Source: an uncultured Roseburia sp. (lineage in GTDB: Bacteria; Bacillota; Clostridia; Lachnospirales; Lachnospiraceae). From it: 62,701 nt of DNA. Location of the stretch: assembly GCA_910584215.1 (NCBI GenBank), contig CAJTYI010000006.1, positions 1-62,701 of the forward strand, given 5' to 3'. Positions 1-8,158 of this stretch are shown in pieces; position 1 is the stretch's first letter, and each line of letters opens with the position of its first letter. A model generated the notes under the pieces. That model was not told the DNA's origin. It ran no database searches and saw only the letters and a list, made by a program, of their open reading frames with translations. A program made the translations under genes and the position numbers.

Positions 1-326
1 AAGAAAGCAGCCAAGGCAGCAGGCGGGCCGCGCGACGAGAAGGGAAAAAGCAATCCCTTCTCGATAAAACCACAGGCTCGCCAATGGAAGAAAGCAGCCA
101 AGGCAGCAGGCGGGCCGCGCGACGAGAAGGGAAAAAGCAATCCCTTCTCGATAAAACCACAGGCTCGCCAATGGAAGAAAGCAGCCAAGGCAGCAGGCGG
201 GCCGCGCGACGAGAAGGGAAAAAGCAATCCCTTCTCGATAAAACCACAGGCCCGCCAATGGAAGAAAGCAGCCAAGGCAGCAGGCGGGCCGCGCGACGAG
301 AAGGGAAAAGCAATCCCTTTCTCGAT
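1..326 (+). repeat. 87-bp tandem repeat array, at least four units, cut by window edge
   Basis: The unit repeats with an exact 87-base period: equivalent ATGs stand at 84, 171 and 258, and the first unit starts before the window. Copies are nearly identical; the last (from 258) diverges after about 326. 87 is 29 codons, so any open frame stays open. Each of the first three units carries a perfect 10-bp inverted repeat, CGAGAAGGGA / TCCCTTCTCG with an 8-base loop (36-63, 123-150, 210-237). In the last unit one A is lost and one T gained, so the palindrome has a bulge. There are no spacers, so this is not a CRISPR. Near-identity suggests recent slippage or unequal exchange. Confidence 0.93.
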
Positions 327-353
327 TGGGAAAATAGGCGTAAGGAGCAGTAA
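3..353 (+). CDS. C-terminal part of an unidentified gene made of 29-residue repeats (5' end outside window)
   Basis: A frame open from the left edge reads a 29-residue repeat rich in Ser, Arg and Lys (MEESSQGSRRAARREGKK and so on) and ends with TAA at 351-353, seven bases before recD2. No ribosome site precedes the ATG at 84, so I treat this as the tail of a longer gene. The last unit ends REGKSNPFLDWENRRKEQ, which may be the original C-terminus. A second frame (codons from base 1) is also open through the whole array to 429 and reads KKAAKAAGGPRDEKGKSNPF-type repeats, so which frame is translated cannot be decided here. The paired +A/-T changes between units keep the outer frame. I do not recognise a family. 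Confidence 0.4.
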   Translation, partial: ESSQGSRRAARREGKKQSLLDKTTGSPMEESSQGSRRAARREGKKQSLLDKTTGSPMEESSQGSRRAARREGKKQSLLDKTTGPPMEESSQGSRRAARREGKSNPFLDWENRRKEQ

Positions 354-359
354 AATACA

Positions 360-2570
360 ATGGAAAAACTGGCGGGCTATGTGGAGCATATTATTTATCG
401 AAACGCCGATAACGGATATACGGTGTTAAATCTGGTCAGCGGTGATGAGGAGATTACCTGCGTGGGGATTTTTACCGGAGTTGGCGAGGGGCAAACTATT
501 GAGGCTTCCGGGGAATTTACGGAACACCCAACCTACGGCCGACAGTTTAAAGTGGATTATTTTGAAGAAAAAGCGCCCGAAGATGAGGCGGCGATTGAGC
601 GCTATCTTGGTTCGGGAGCCATCAAGGGGATCGGCGCCGCGATGGCCGCGCGTATTGTCCGGCGTTTTAAAGACGACACGTTTCGCATTATTGAGGAGGA
701 GCCGGAACGCCTGGCGGAGATCAAGGGAATCAGTCAGCGCAAAGCCATGGAGATCGCACATCAGGTCAACGAAAAGAGAGATTTGCGGCAGGCGATGATT
801 TTCCTGCAGCAATATGGGATAAGCATGAATCTGGCTGTTAAAATATATCGGGTATATGGACAGGAGATCTACCATGTTTTAAAGGAAAATCCATACCGCC
901 TGGCTGATGATGTGGAAGGGGTTGGATTTAAGACGGCGGATGACATTGCGGCCCGCGTGGGAATTCGCATGGATTCTGATTTTCGGGTCAAAAGCGGCAT
1001 CTTGTATGTGCTGCTGCAGGCGTCCGGCGAGGGGCACACGTATCTGCCGCAGAGCGAATTGACACAGCGGGCAGAAAAGCTTCTGGGCGTGGAAGCAGCC
1101 CAGATAGAAAAACAGTATATGGATTTGTCGATTGAGCGGAAAGTCATCATCAAGCAATCCCGGGAGGGAGAGGCACATATCTATGCCGCTTCCTTTTATT
1201 ATATGGAATCAAATACTGCGTCGATGCTGGAACGGTTGAATGTCCGCTACGATGTGCCGGACATAGAAATTGAGCAGCGGATGCGTTCCATAGAGCAGCA
1301 GGCCGAGATTGTGCTCGACGAACAGCAACGCATGGCGGTAAAGGAGGCGGTGCGCAGTGGGCTGCTGGTGATTACGGGTGGACCTGGGACCGGAAAAACT
1401 ACTACCATCAACACCGTCATACGCTATTTTGAATTGGAAGGGCTGGATGTCTATTTAGCTGCGCCGACCGGGCGGGCTGCCAAGCGCATGAGCGAGGCGA
1501 CTGGATTTGAGGCGCGCACGATCCACCGTATGCTGGAATTAAACGGCGGGGTCGAGGGGAGCGCCGGTTTTGAACGAAATGAAAACAATCCGCTCGAGGC
1601 GGATGCTGTGATTATTGACGAAGTTTCGATGGTGGATATATCACTGATGCATGCACTGTTAAAGGCGGTGGCCGTCGGAACCAGGCTGATCCTCGTTGGT
1701 GATGTAAACCAGCTGCCCAGCGTCGGGCCGGGAAGTGTGCTGAAAGATATCATCGCTTCTAGGGCCTGCAATGTGGTAATGCTCAATAAGATATTCCGGC
1801 AAGCGTCGACCAGTGATATTATTGTCAATGCGCACAAGATCAATCAGGGGGAGGCGGTGGCGCTCGACAATAAGAGCCGCGATTTCTTTTTTCTCAAACG
1901 TTATGAGGCCGATGTAATCATACAAGTGGTGCTGCAGCTGATTTATCAGAAGCTGCCGAAATATGTAGACGCCACACCCTATGATATTCAAGTGCTTACG
2001 CCTATGCGCAAGGGGCTTTTAGGAGTGGAACGCCTCAATGGCATTCTCCAGCGTTATTTAAATCCGCCCGCAGAGCGCAAAGTCGAACGAGAGTACGGAG
2101 ATACCCTCTTTCGCGAGGGAGATAAGGTAATGCAGACAAAGAATAACTATCAGCTTGCCTGGGAAATCCGCACGAAACTTGGCCTTGCCGTGGACAAGGG
2201 GATGGGTGTATTTAACGGCGATATGGGGGTAGTCAGAGAAATCAATGAGTTTTCCGAAATCATGACCGTCGAGTTTGACGAAGGCAGGATGGTGGAATAC
2301 CCGTTTAAACTGTTAGATGAACTGGAACTTGCCTACGCGATCACCATACATAAGTCGCAGGGAAGCGAATATCCGGCTGTGGTGATTCCGCTTTTGAGCG
2401 GACCGTCAATGTTGATGAACCGCAATCTTTTATACACCGCCGTGACGCGTGCGCGCAAATGTGTGACGCTGGTGGGCAATGATGATACATTTTTTGACAT
2501 GATAAAAAATGTATCGCAGCAAAAACGCTACAGCGGGCTGGCACAGCGATTGCAGGAAAATATGATGTAG
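360..2570 (+). CDS. recD2: RecD2-type ATP-dependent DNA helicase
   Basis: A 736-residue superfamily 1B 5'-3' DNA helicase of the RecD2 type found in bacteria without RecBCD, where it acts in DNA repair and replication-fork maintenance (family knowledge). The N-terminal region (about 75-210) has helix-hairpin-helix-like segments such as GSGAIKGIGAAMAARI. Walker A GGPGTGKTTT lies at about 340-349, followed by a DEVSMVD Walker B, the GDVNQLPSVGPG motif, and the C-terminal UvrD-like IHKSQGSEYP and YTAVTRARK motifs. Length is normal for RecD2. The ATG at 360 follows AAGGAG in the end of the upstream frame. It is the first of a housekeeping run ahead of comFC, with no link to the polysaccharide genes. 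Confidence 0.95.
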   Translation: MEKLAGYVEHIIYRNADNGYTVLNLVSGDEEITCVGIFTGVGEGQTIEASGEFTEHPTYGRQFKVDYFEEKAPEDEAAIERYLGSGAIKGIGAAMAARIVRRFKDDTFRIIEEEPERLAEIKGISQRKAMEIAHQVNEKRDLRQAMIFLQQYGISMNLAVKIYRVYGQEIYHVLKENPYRLADDVEGVGFKTADDIAARVGIRMDSDFRVKSGILYVLLQASGEGHTYLPQSELTQRAEKLLGVEAAQIEKQYMDLSIERKVIIKQSREGEAHIYAASFYYMESNTASMLERLNVRYDVPDIEIEQRMRSIEQQAEIVLDEQQRMAVKEAVRSGLLVITGGPGTGKTTTINTVIRYFELEGLDVYLAAPTGRAAKRMSEATGFEARTIHRMLELNGGVEGSAGFERNENNPLEADAVIIDEVSMVDISLMHALLKAVAVGTRLILVGDVNQLPSVGPGSVLKDIIASRACNVVMLNKIFRQASTSDIIVNAHKINQGEAVALDNKSRDFFFLKRYEADVIIQVVLQLIYQKLPKYVDATPYDIQVLTPMRKGLLGVERLNGILQRYLNPPAERKVEREYGDTLFREGDKVMQTKNNYQLAWEIRTKLGLAVDKGMGVFNGDMGVVREINEFSEIMTVEFDEGRMVEYPFKLLDELELAYAITIHKSQGSEYPAVVIPLLSGPSMLMNRNLLYTAVTRARKCVTLVGNDDTFFDMIKNVSQQKRYSGLAQRLQENMM

Positions 2571-2697
2571 TATTTGACAAAAGAATATAATGTTTACAAA
2601 AATAGAGAAATATGGATGGTATTTCTTGTGCAAAAGTGATAAAATATATAGTAGGATTATGCGAATGGACATTTTTTTCGGGAGAGGAAAAAATGAT

Positions 2698-3441
2698 TTG
2701 TCAAAACGATTATTTCGCGAACCCCGACTGCCGCAGCGGTTCAAAGAGGAGGTTTTTTCGCTGCTATTTCCTGGGCGGTGCCCTGTCTGTGATGAGGTTC
2801 TTGCAGTCGGGCTGCAAATTTGCCGTCCCTGCCGTCCTTTTTTGCTGCGGGCGAGAGAACCCGTATGTATGCGATGCGGAAAACCGCTGGAGTCAGAGCG
2901 CGTGGAGTACTGCCAGGACTGCACTGCCGGGAAGCATTTGTTTCGGCAGGGCAGGGCTGTATTTTTGTATGGGGGACATATGAAGAGTTCTTTGTACCGC
3001 TTTAAGTATCACGGCCGGCAGGAGTATGCCCGTTTTTATGCCAGTGAGGCCGCAGTGGTGTGGGGGCAGTGGATGAAAAGCAGGGGGATCGAGGCGGTCG
3101 TTCCGATTCCTATGTACCGGCCGAAGGAGCGTGTGCGCGGATACAATCAGGCCAAGGTGTTTGCAAGGGCGCTGTCTATCACATTGGGGATACCGATGCT
3201 TGAGCTGGTGCGGCGCGTGCGGGATACTGTTCCGCAGAAAGAGCTTAATCATAAAGAAAGAAAACATAATTTAAAAAATGCTTTCCAATTACAGACAGAT
3301 ATAGTAAAATATAGAAGAGTATTATTAGCAGATGATATTTATACCACAGGGAGTACCATGGACGCAGTGACGGAGGTGTTGCTTCGCGCCGGCGTTGTGG
3401 ACGTTTATTTCATATGTATCAGTATAGGAGAAGGCGCTTAA
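2698..3441 (+). CDS. comFC: ComF family phosphoribosyltransferase-like competence protein
   Basis: ComFC/GntX-type protein: an N-terminal zinc-ribbon-like region with four Cys pairs (CPVCDE, CRPC, CMRCGKPL, CQDC) followed by a phosphoribosyltransferase-like domain with RPKERVRGYNQAK and the PRPP loop VLLADDIYTTGSTMD. ComF proteins assist DNA uptake and processing in naturally competent bacteria (family knowledge). The start is ambiguous. In-frame ATGs at 2590, 2659 and 2665 lack good ribosome sites. The best site, GGGAGAGG at 2680-2687, stands 10 bases before the in-frame TTG 2698, which gives the expected short lead-in to LLFPGRCPVC. The same site is only 5 bases from an out-of-frame ATG at 2693, which would end at 2983. 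The yvyF-like gene follows, the same order as comFC-yvyF in Bacillus subtilis. Confidence 0.88.
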   Translation: MSKRLFREPRLPQRFKEEVFSLLFPGRCPVCDEVLAVGLQICRPCRPFLLRAREPVCMRCGKPLESERVEYCQDCTAGKHLFRQGRAVFLYGGHMKSSLYRFKYHGRQEYARFYASEAAVVWGQWMKSRGIEAVVPIPMYRPKERVRGYNQAKVFARALSITLGIPMLELVRRVRDTVPQKELNHKERKHNLKNAFQLQTDIVKYRRVLLADDIYTTGSTMDAVTEVLLRAGVVDVYFICISIGEGA

Positions 3442-3465
3442 ACTACATGTAAGGGGGATGAATAG

Positions 3466-3867
3466 ATGGATGCAAGAAATTGTAGAAGCTGTGGAACATT
3501 GTTTAATTATATTAGCGGTCCACCGATCTGTACAAAATGTAAAAAAAAGCTGGAGGAGAAGTTCACCGAGGTAAAGGAGTACCTTGAAAGTCATCCGAGA
3601 GCTACGATCAGTGTTGTTTCGGAGGAGATGGACGTTTCGGTGAAACAGATCAAGCAGTGGATACGGGAGGAGAGGCTCGCGCTGTCGGATGCGACGGACG
3701 AGGGCATTTCCTGCGAGTCCTGTGGGAAACCGATTTGCAGCGGGCGTTACTGTGATAAGTGTAAGGCCAAAATGCACAATGAGTTGTCAGGCGCCATTGC
3801 CAAGCCGGCTGCCGATCCGGTTAAGAAAAAAGATCATGACGGAAACCGGATGCGCTTTTTACAATAG
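3466..3867 (+). CDS. YvyF-like zinc-ribbon protein (flagellar-region protein family)
   Basis: A 133-residue protein with an N-terminal CRSCG...CTKCKKK zinc ribbon, a central helix-turn-helix-like stretch (ISVVSEEMDVSVKQIKQWI, about 46-64) and a second cysteine cluster, CESCGKPICSGRYCDKCKAK. This layout matches the family of B. subtilis YvyF, whose gene follows comFC and precedes flgM. YvyF-type proteins are tied to control of motility genes (family knowledge; function here inferred). No flgM or other flagellar gene follows. GGGGGATGAATAG supplies the ribosome site before ATG 3466. The last codons (GNRMRFLQ-stop) lie inside a 55-bp tandem repeat that continues past the stop. Confidence 0.75.
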   Translation: MDARNCRSCGTLFNYISGPPICTKCKKKLEEKFTEVKEYLESHPRATISVVSEEMDVSVKQIKQWIREERLALSDATDEGISCESCGKPICSGRYCDKCKAKMHNELSGAIAKPAADPVKKKDHDGNRMRFLQ

Positions 3868-3978
3868 ATCATTTGTTTTATAATGATCGTAGGATAGAAA
3901 CCGGGTACGCTTTTTGCAATAGATCATTTGTTTTGCAGTGATCGTAGGATAGAAACCGGATGCGGTTCTTACAGATGG
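3842..3978 (+). repeat. 55-bp tandem repeat overlapping the end of the yvyF-like gene
   Basis: About two and a half copies with period 55 start at 3842, 3897 and 3952 (GAAACCGGRTRCG at each). The first copy contains the gene's last codons and TAG stop, so the 3' end has been duplicated downstream. Each full copy holds a small hairpin, GATCAT...ATGATC in copy one and the same with a G-T wobble (GTGATC) in copy two. Confidence 0.9.
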
Positions 3979-3997
3979 ACAGACATATGTTCGATGA

Positions 3998-4035
3998 AAA
4001 GAGCGGGATATGTAAGAATCCTGCTCTTTATTCCC
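3998..4035 (+). terminator. Hairpin terminator after the yvyF-like gene
   Basis: AAAGAGCGGGAT (3998-4009) pairs with ATCCTGCTCTTT (4018-4029) in a 12-bp stem with one G-T wobble and an 8-base loop, followed by ATTCCCTTTTG. It would close the recD2-comFC-yvyF run ahead of the next unit. The U-tract is interrupted by Cs, so efficiency is uncertain. Confidence 0.65.
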
Positions 4036-4116
4036 TTTTGGGAGACAGTCGGTTGATACTGCGAGGGAAGCAGGATGTTTGTCAGGGGATAGGTTCCGAA
4101 AGAAATGGAGATTGAC

Positions 4117-4545
4117 ATGGTAAACGAAGAACGGTTGCGACACATGCTCAAAATATCCGAATTTGATACTTATGAGGATAAAGGGTGCAAGCCCATGACG
4201 CAGTATGCAAGGAAAGATTATATTTCCCTGCAAATGATAAAGAGCTTTATTATGGGAACAATTACGTTTTTTCTGATCGCGGGATTGTGGTGTCTGTACG
4301 CGGTCGACATGCTGATGAAACTGGTGAACAGTATGGATTATAAGGATACGCTGACAACAGTGCTGACGCTGTACGCAGCGTTTATGGTGTTATATCTTGG
4401 CGCTACCTATATCGTCTATCAGATGAAGTATACGGCGGGCAGGCGCAAAGTGAAGAGCTATTACAGTAATTTGAAACAGGTCAACCAGATGTATGAGCGT
4501 GACGAGCGGCTTAAGAATGCCGGCGGAACAGACACCGAATCATAG
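4117..4545 (+). CDS. Small two-helix membrane protein of unknown function
   Basis: A 142-residue protein I cannot name. Two hydrophobic segments are visible (about 46-68, MGTITFFLIAGLWCLYAVDM; about 85-107, VLTLYAAFMVLYLGATYIVY), with a charged cytosolic-looking N-terminus and a basic, Lys/Arg/Tyr-rich C-tail. The start is taken at 4117 because GGAG (4107-4110) is 6 bases upstream, while the ATG at 4105 has no ribosome site. It lies 12 bases before another membrane protein and, with it, just upstream of cdaA, so a link to the membrane c-di-AMP cyclase or to envelope physiology is possible but only inferred from position. Confidence 0.7.
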   Translation: MVNEERLRHMLKISEFDTYEDKGCKPMTQYARKDYISLQMIKSFIMGTITFFLIAGLWCLYAVDMLMKLVNSMDYKDTLTTVLTLYAAFMVLYLGATYIVYQMKYTAGRRKVKSYYSNLKQVNQMYERDERLKNAGGTDTES

Positions 4546-4557
4546 CAGGAGGATAAC

Positions 4558-5553
4558 ATGGCAGCTTTATTGGAAATGAAGGAGAGAATGATACGGTTTT
4601 ACGGCAAGCATGAATTTTGGCTAAAACCGATTGCCCGTTTTTTGATAGCGCTGGCGATTTTTATGTGCATTAACCAAAATATCGGTTATATGAGCCGTAT
4701 CAGCCAGACGCCGATTGCCCTGATTCTGGCGCTCGTCTGTGCGCTTGCGCCGGTTGGACTTACGGTATTTCTGGCGTCAGCGGTTATTTTGCTGGATATG
4801 TATGCACTGTCACTGGAGGTTTGTCTGGTGACTTTGATCTTGATCTTGATTATATATTTTTTGTATTTTCGATTTGCACCCAAAAACGGCTATGATATGG
4901 TGCTCACACCGCTGTGTTTTCAGTGTGGCATCCCTTATGTTATGCCGTTGGCGATGGGACTTTTGCGCGGATGGTATTCTGTATTTTCCGTGATGGCAGG
5001 CACGGTACTTTATTTTTTCCTGCACGGCGTACATGAGAATGCCACGGTGCTCAGCAGTGCTGCGGAAGTGGAAGAGGGAACGGTATCTAAGTTTGTGATC
5101 GTTATCAATCAGCTCGTGGATAACCGCGAGATGTATCTGGTGATGGGAATTTTCGTACTGACGACGATTATTGTGTATATTATCCGCCGCATGGCCATTG
5201 AAAACGCATGGGCGATTGCGATTATTTCCGGTGTCTTGTTCGAGACGATCGGCTTGATTGCCGGATATATTTTGCTTGAAATCCCGGATAAAATGGTATG
5301 GGTGATGGTCGGAAATCTGATCTCCATCCTCATTGCTTTTGTGCTGCAATTCCTCTTCTTTAACCTGGACTATTCGCGCACGGAACGGCTGCAATTTGAA
5401 GACGATGAGTACTATTATTATGTGAAAGCCGTGCCCAAGGCCATCGTGTCCGGCATGGACAAAAAAGTAAAGCGGTTTGGCAGCAGGGAGGATCATCTGA
5501 CTAAGAAAAAGTTTGCCGAAGAAATGGGGATCGATGAAGAATTGTTGGATTAG
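4558..5553 (+). CDS. Polytopic membrane protein of unknown function upstream of cdaA
   Basis: A 331-residue integral membrane protein with about eight or nine hydrophobic segments between residues 24 and 275, followed by an acidic then basic cytosolic tail (FEDDEYYYYVKAVPKAI, KKVKRFGSREDHL). GGAGG stands just before ATG 4558, and cdaA follows with little gap. The tail, with its EDDEYYYYVKAVP stretch, looks like a soluble docking segment. I recognise no catalytic motif. Being packed between a small membrane protein and cdaA suggests co-expression with c-di-AMP synthesis. It could be a transporter or an envelope scaffold; the sequence alone does not decide. Confidence 0.75.
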   Translation: MAALLEMKERMIRFYGKHEFWLKPIARFLIALAIFMCINQNIGYMSRISQTPIALILALVCALAPVGLTVFLASAVILLDMYALSLEVCLVTLILILIIYFLYFRFAPKNGYDMVLTPLCFQCGIPYVMPLAMGLLRGWYSVFSVMAGTVLYFFLHGVHENATVLSSAAEVEEGTVSKFVIVINQLVDNREMYLVMGIFVLTTIIVYIIRRMAIENAWAIAIISGVLFETIGLIAGYILLEIPDKMVWVMVGNLISILIAFVLQFLFFNLDYSRTERLQFEDDEYYYYVKAVPKAIVSGMDKKVKRFGSREDHLTKKKFAEEMGIDEELLD

Positions 5554-5616
5554 ACGTGACGGTGAGTGTATAACACCGTTACGATTAGACTAAATAAAGG
5601 GGATACAGAGCAAGCT

Positions 5617-6513
5617 ATGAAGGCGACATGGGATACATTTTGGGAAAAAGCATCCATATATATGCATCTGCCGAAAATGACTACGACGGATTTGGTGGAA
5701 ATTGCGATCATTGCAATTTTGCTGTACTACATGTTTGTCTGGATACGCAATACCAGAGCGTGGATGCTGCTCAAGGGCCTGCTTGTGATACTGATTTTTG
5801 TGGGAGTCGCCGCACTGTTTCAGATGAATACGGTCATATGGATTGCCCGCAATACATTCAGTGTTGCGATCATCGCACTGGTGGTGATTTTTCAGCCGGA
5901 AATGCGCAAAGCGCTGGAAAATCTCGGAAGCAAAAATTTTATCTCGACTATATTTTCCTTTGATTTCAGTAAGAACGTACCCAAGAAGTTTTCTGACCGC
6001 ACCGTCGACGAGCTGGTGAAAGCCTGCTATGAGATGGGGAAGGTTAAGACGGGTGCGTTGATTGTGGTTGAGAAAGATATTCTTTTGACGGAGTACGAGG
6101 GCACCGGGATCGCAGTAGATGGAATTGTGACAAGCCAGCTTTTAATCAATATTTTTGAAAAAAACACACCGCTGCATGACGGTGCGATTATTGTGCGCGG
6201 CGACCGTGTGGTGGCGGCGACCTGTTACCTGCCGCTCACGGATTCCAAGGTTCTAAGCAAAGAGCTTGGAACCAGACACCGCGCGGCGGTGGGCATCTGT
6301 GAGATCAGTGATTCTCTTACCATTGTGGTCTCCGAGGAGACCGGGCATGTTTCGATCGCTGTGGGCGGCGAGCTGTATCGCAGCGTGCAGCCTGATTTTC
6401 TGCGGAGAAAATTACATTCCTTACAGAAGCGGGAACAGGAGGCGACAAAGATAGAATTGTTGAGAAGGAGGCTGAAAGATGTTAAAAAAGATCGGGAAAA
6501 AGCTAATAAATAA
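5617..6513 (+). CDS. cdaA: Membrane-bound diadenylate cyclase CdaA
   Basis: Makes cyclic di-AMP from two ATP at the membrane; c-di-AMP governs potassium, osmotic and cell-wall balance in Firmicutes (family knowledge). Three N-terminal helices lie at about 25-43, 49-68 and 72-92. The DAC domain follows with both signature motifs: DGA at 188-190 (in PLHDGAIIV) and RHR at 220-222 (in GTRHRAAVG). The start is uncertain. GTG 5566 is open in frame but lacks a clear ribosome site, and ATG 5617 gives 298 residues, the usual CdaA size, with AAAGGGG 15 bases upstream. Its last 35 bases overlap cdaR, so the two are translationally coupled. The cdaA-cdaR-glmM order is conserved in Firmicutes. Confidence 0.94.
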   Translation: MKATWDTFWEKASIYMHLPKMTTTDLVEIAIIAILLYYMFVWIRNTRAWMLLKGLLVILIFVGVAALFQMNTVIWIARNTFSVAIIALVVIFQPEMRKALENLGSKNFISTIFSFDFSKNVPKKFSDRTVDELVKACYEMGKVKTGALIVVEKDILLTEYEGTGIAVDGIVTSQLLINIFEKNTPLHDGAIIVRGDRVVAATCYLPLTDSKVLSKELGTRHRAAVGICEISDSLTIVVSEETGHVSIAVGGELYRSVQPDFLRRKLHSLQKREQEATKIELLRRRLKDVKKDREKANK

Positions 6514-7957
6514 TTTTAGCCTCAAGATCATAGCCGCCCTGTCTGCGATTATTTTGTGGATTGTCGTGGTAAACATTGATGATCCGATCAAAACACTGCC
6601 CTACACGACCAGTGTGACGCTTCTCCACACAGACTATATTACATCGCAGGATAAGTATTTTGAGGTGCTCAATGCCAATAATACGGTTTCGTTTACTGTG
6701 TCGGCAAAGCGCAGTGTCTTAGAGCGCATCGTAAATACAGATTTTTCTGCTACCGCTGATATGGAGAAGATCGCTTACGATGAAAAGTCGGGCGGGTACC
6801 GCGTTCCGATCTCTGTTTCTTCCACCAAGTATAGCTCTTCACAGGTGACGATATCCGTCAAGGAGTCTTACATGGAAATCTCGCTGGAAGATCTGGGCAG
6901 AACGCAGAAGAAGATTACGGCAGATGTCAAAGGCACCGTGGCGGACGGCTGCGCGGTCGGCGATGTATCCGTAGTGGGTTCTAATCTGTTAAAAATTTCA
7001 GGCCCCTATTCGATCGTCAGCCAGATTGATACGGCGAAAGGGACAGTCAATGTGGAAGGTATGTCCTCCGATGTAACTGACAGTGTTGTGCCGGTTTTGT
7101 ATGATGCACAGGGCAATGTGGTCGACACGACGAAGCTTACGCTCAGCATGAATACGGTGACAATTGAGGCACAGATTTTAAATACCAAAGATGTCGCGGT
7201 GGAACTGAAAACATCGGGGAACGTGGCGGATGGATATATAATGACCGGACTGCATTTTGTGCCGGATACGGTGCGCCTCAAGGGGGAGGCGGCAGACCTC
7301 AATCCGATCAATAAGATCACGATACCGGCTGAGGTGCTTGATTTGACCGAGGCCGCCAGCAACATTGATACGACGATCGATATTTCGGCTTATCTGCCCG
7401 ACAGAGTCTCTTTGGTGCTCAATTCGGATGCCATTGTCAATGTCGTGGTAGATATCGAGCCGGTGGCGAAGAGAACGTTCGAGATTCCGGTGTCACAGCT
7501 TACGGTAAAAAATCTCAACCCGGAGCACTCTGTGCACTATGGGGTGGAATTTATGTCGGTTGAAGTCGCTGGGCCGCAGAGTGTGATGCAGAGTATGACG
7601 GTAGATAAGCTGGCCGGTTCCATTGATGTCGGAGGCGTGTCTGTCGGAGAACACAGTATCACCGTACTGTTTGAGATCGCGGTAGCGGGAGTGCAGCAGA
7701 CCGCCGAGGTGCGCGTGCCAGTGATTATCAGTGACGGCAGCATGCCCGATCATGAGCCGGGAGATTTGCCGCAGACAGGCGATGTGGGTACAGGTGCCAC
7801 GCAAATTCCGGATAGTACCCAAAAACCAGAACGAGATTCCCAGAAACCGGAGAACAGCCAAAAGCCGGAGCGGGATTCCGAAAAACCAGAAAACAGCCAG
7901 AAGCCGGAGCGCAATTCCCAAAAGCCGGAGAACTCCGAAAAGGATACAGAGTCGTAA
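6479..7957 (+). CDS. cdaR: CdaR (YbbR-domain regulator of CdaA)
   Basis: A 492-residue partner of CdaA: one N-terminal membrane anchor (about 14-31, LKIIAALSAIILWIVVV) and a large extracytoplasmic part made of successive YbbR domains (roughly 45-415, judged from repeated strand patterns). CdaR binds CdaA and tunes its activity (family knowledge). AAGGAGG lies 8-9 bases before ATG 6479, inside cdaA. The C-terminus is unusual: after an LPQTGDVG stretch come three 13-residue repeats (QKPERDSQKPENS type) and EKDTES-stop. LPQTG here resembles a sortase motif, but no hydrophobic segment and basic tail follow it, so I do not call it one. glmM is next. Confidence 0.92.
   Translation: MLKKIGKKLINNFSLKIIAALSAIILWIVVVNIDDPIKTLPYTTSVTLLHTDYITSQDKYFEVLNANNTVSFTVSAKRSVLERIVNTDFSATADMEKIAYDEKSGGYRVPISVSSTKYSSSQVTISVKESYMEISLEDLGRTQKKITADVKGTVADGCAVGDVSVVGSNLLKISGPYSIVSQIDTAKGTVNVEGMSSDVTDSVVPVLYDAQGNVVDTTKLTLSMNTVTIEAQILNTKDVAVELKTSGNVADGYIMTGLHFVPDTVRLKGEAADLNPINKITIPAEVLDLTEAASNIDTTIDISAYLPDRVSLVLNSDAIVNVVVDIEPVAKRTFEIPVSQLTVKNLNPEHSVHYGVEFMSVEVAGPQSVMQSMTVDKLAGSIDVGGVSVGEHSITVLFEIAVAGVQQTAEVRVPVIISDGSMPDHEPGDLPQTGDVGTGATQIPDSTQKPERDSQKPENSQKPERDSEKPENSQKPERNSQKPENSEKDTES
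7820..7936 (+). repeat. Three 39-bp repeats encoding the Lys-Pro-Glu tail of CdaR
   Basis: Units at 7820, 7859 and 7898 encode QKPERDSQKPENS with small changes. The period is a multiple of three, so copy number could change without breaking the frame. The product would be a flexible, charged linker on the outer face of the membrane. Confidence 0.88.
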
Positions 7958-8060
7958 ACCTACAGAGGCTGTGGGCTGATGAGACAGACATATGCGCACG
8001 CTGGCAAGAATGCGGAGTGCAGGCATACCAAGGGCCGGGAATCGATTAGAACGGCGAAAC

Positions 8061-8088
8061 TTGATAAAATGAAAAGCATAAATATATG
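8061..8088 (+). promoter_or_regulatory. Candidate sigma-A promoter for glmM
   Basis: TTGATA (8061-8066), a 16-base spacer and TATATG (8083-8088). Transcription from about 8095 would give a leader of some 165 bases that includes the folded element before glmM. The match is reasonable but not perfect. Confidence 0.5.
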
Positions 8089-8158
8089 AAATAAAACAGC
8101 GTTCCATTCGGTCGCTGATTTGATCACATGTGAATTTGTTCACGTTGGCTATGTTGTG

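Noticed and set aside
1..326. CRISPR array
   Set aside because: Units are contiguous with no spacers and are open in two frames.
2693..2983. 97-codon frame at ATG 2693 with the best local ribosome site
   Set aside because: The other frame shows the full ComF cysteine pattern and PRPP loop; this one has no recognisable features. Kept only as a possible regulatory start.
7780..7795. LPQTG sortase motif in CdaR
   Set aside because: No following hydrophobic segment and basic end; charged repeats follow to the stop instead.
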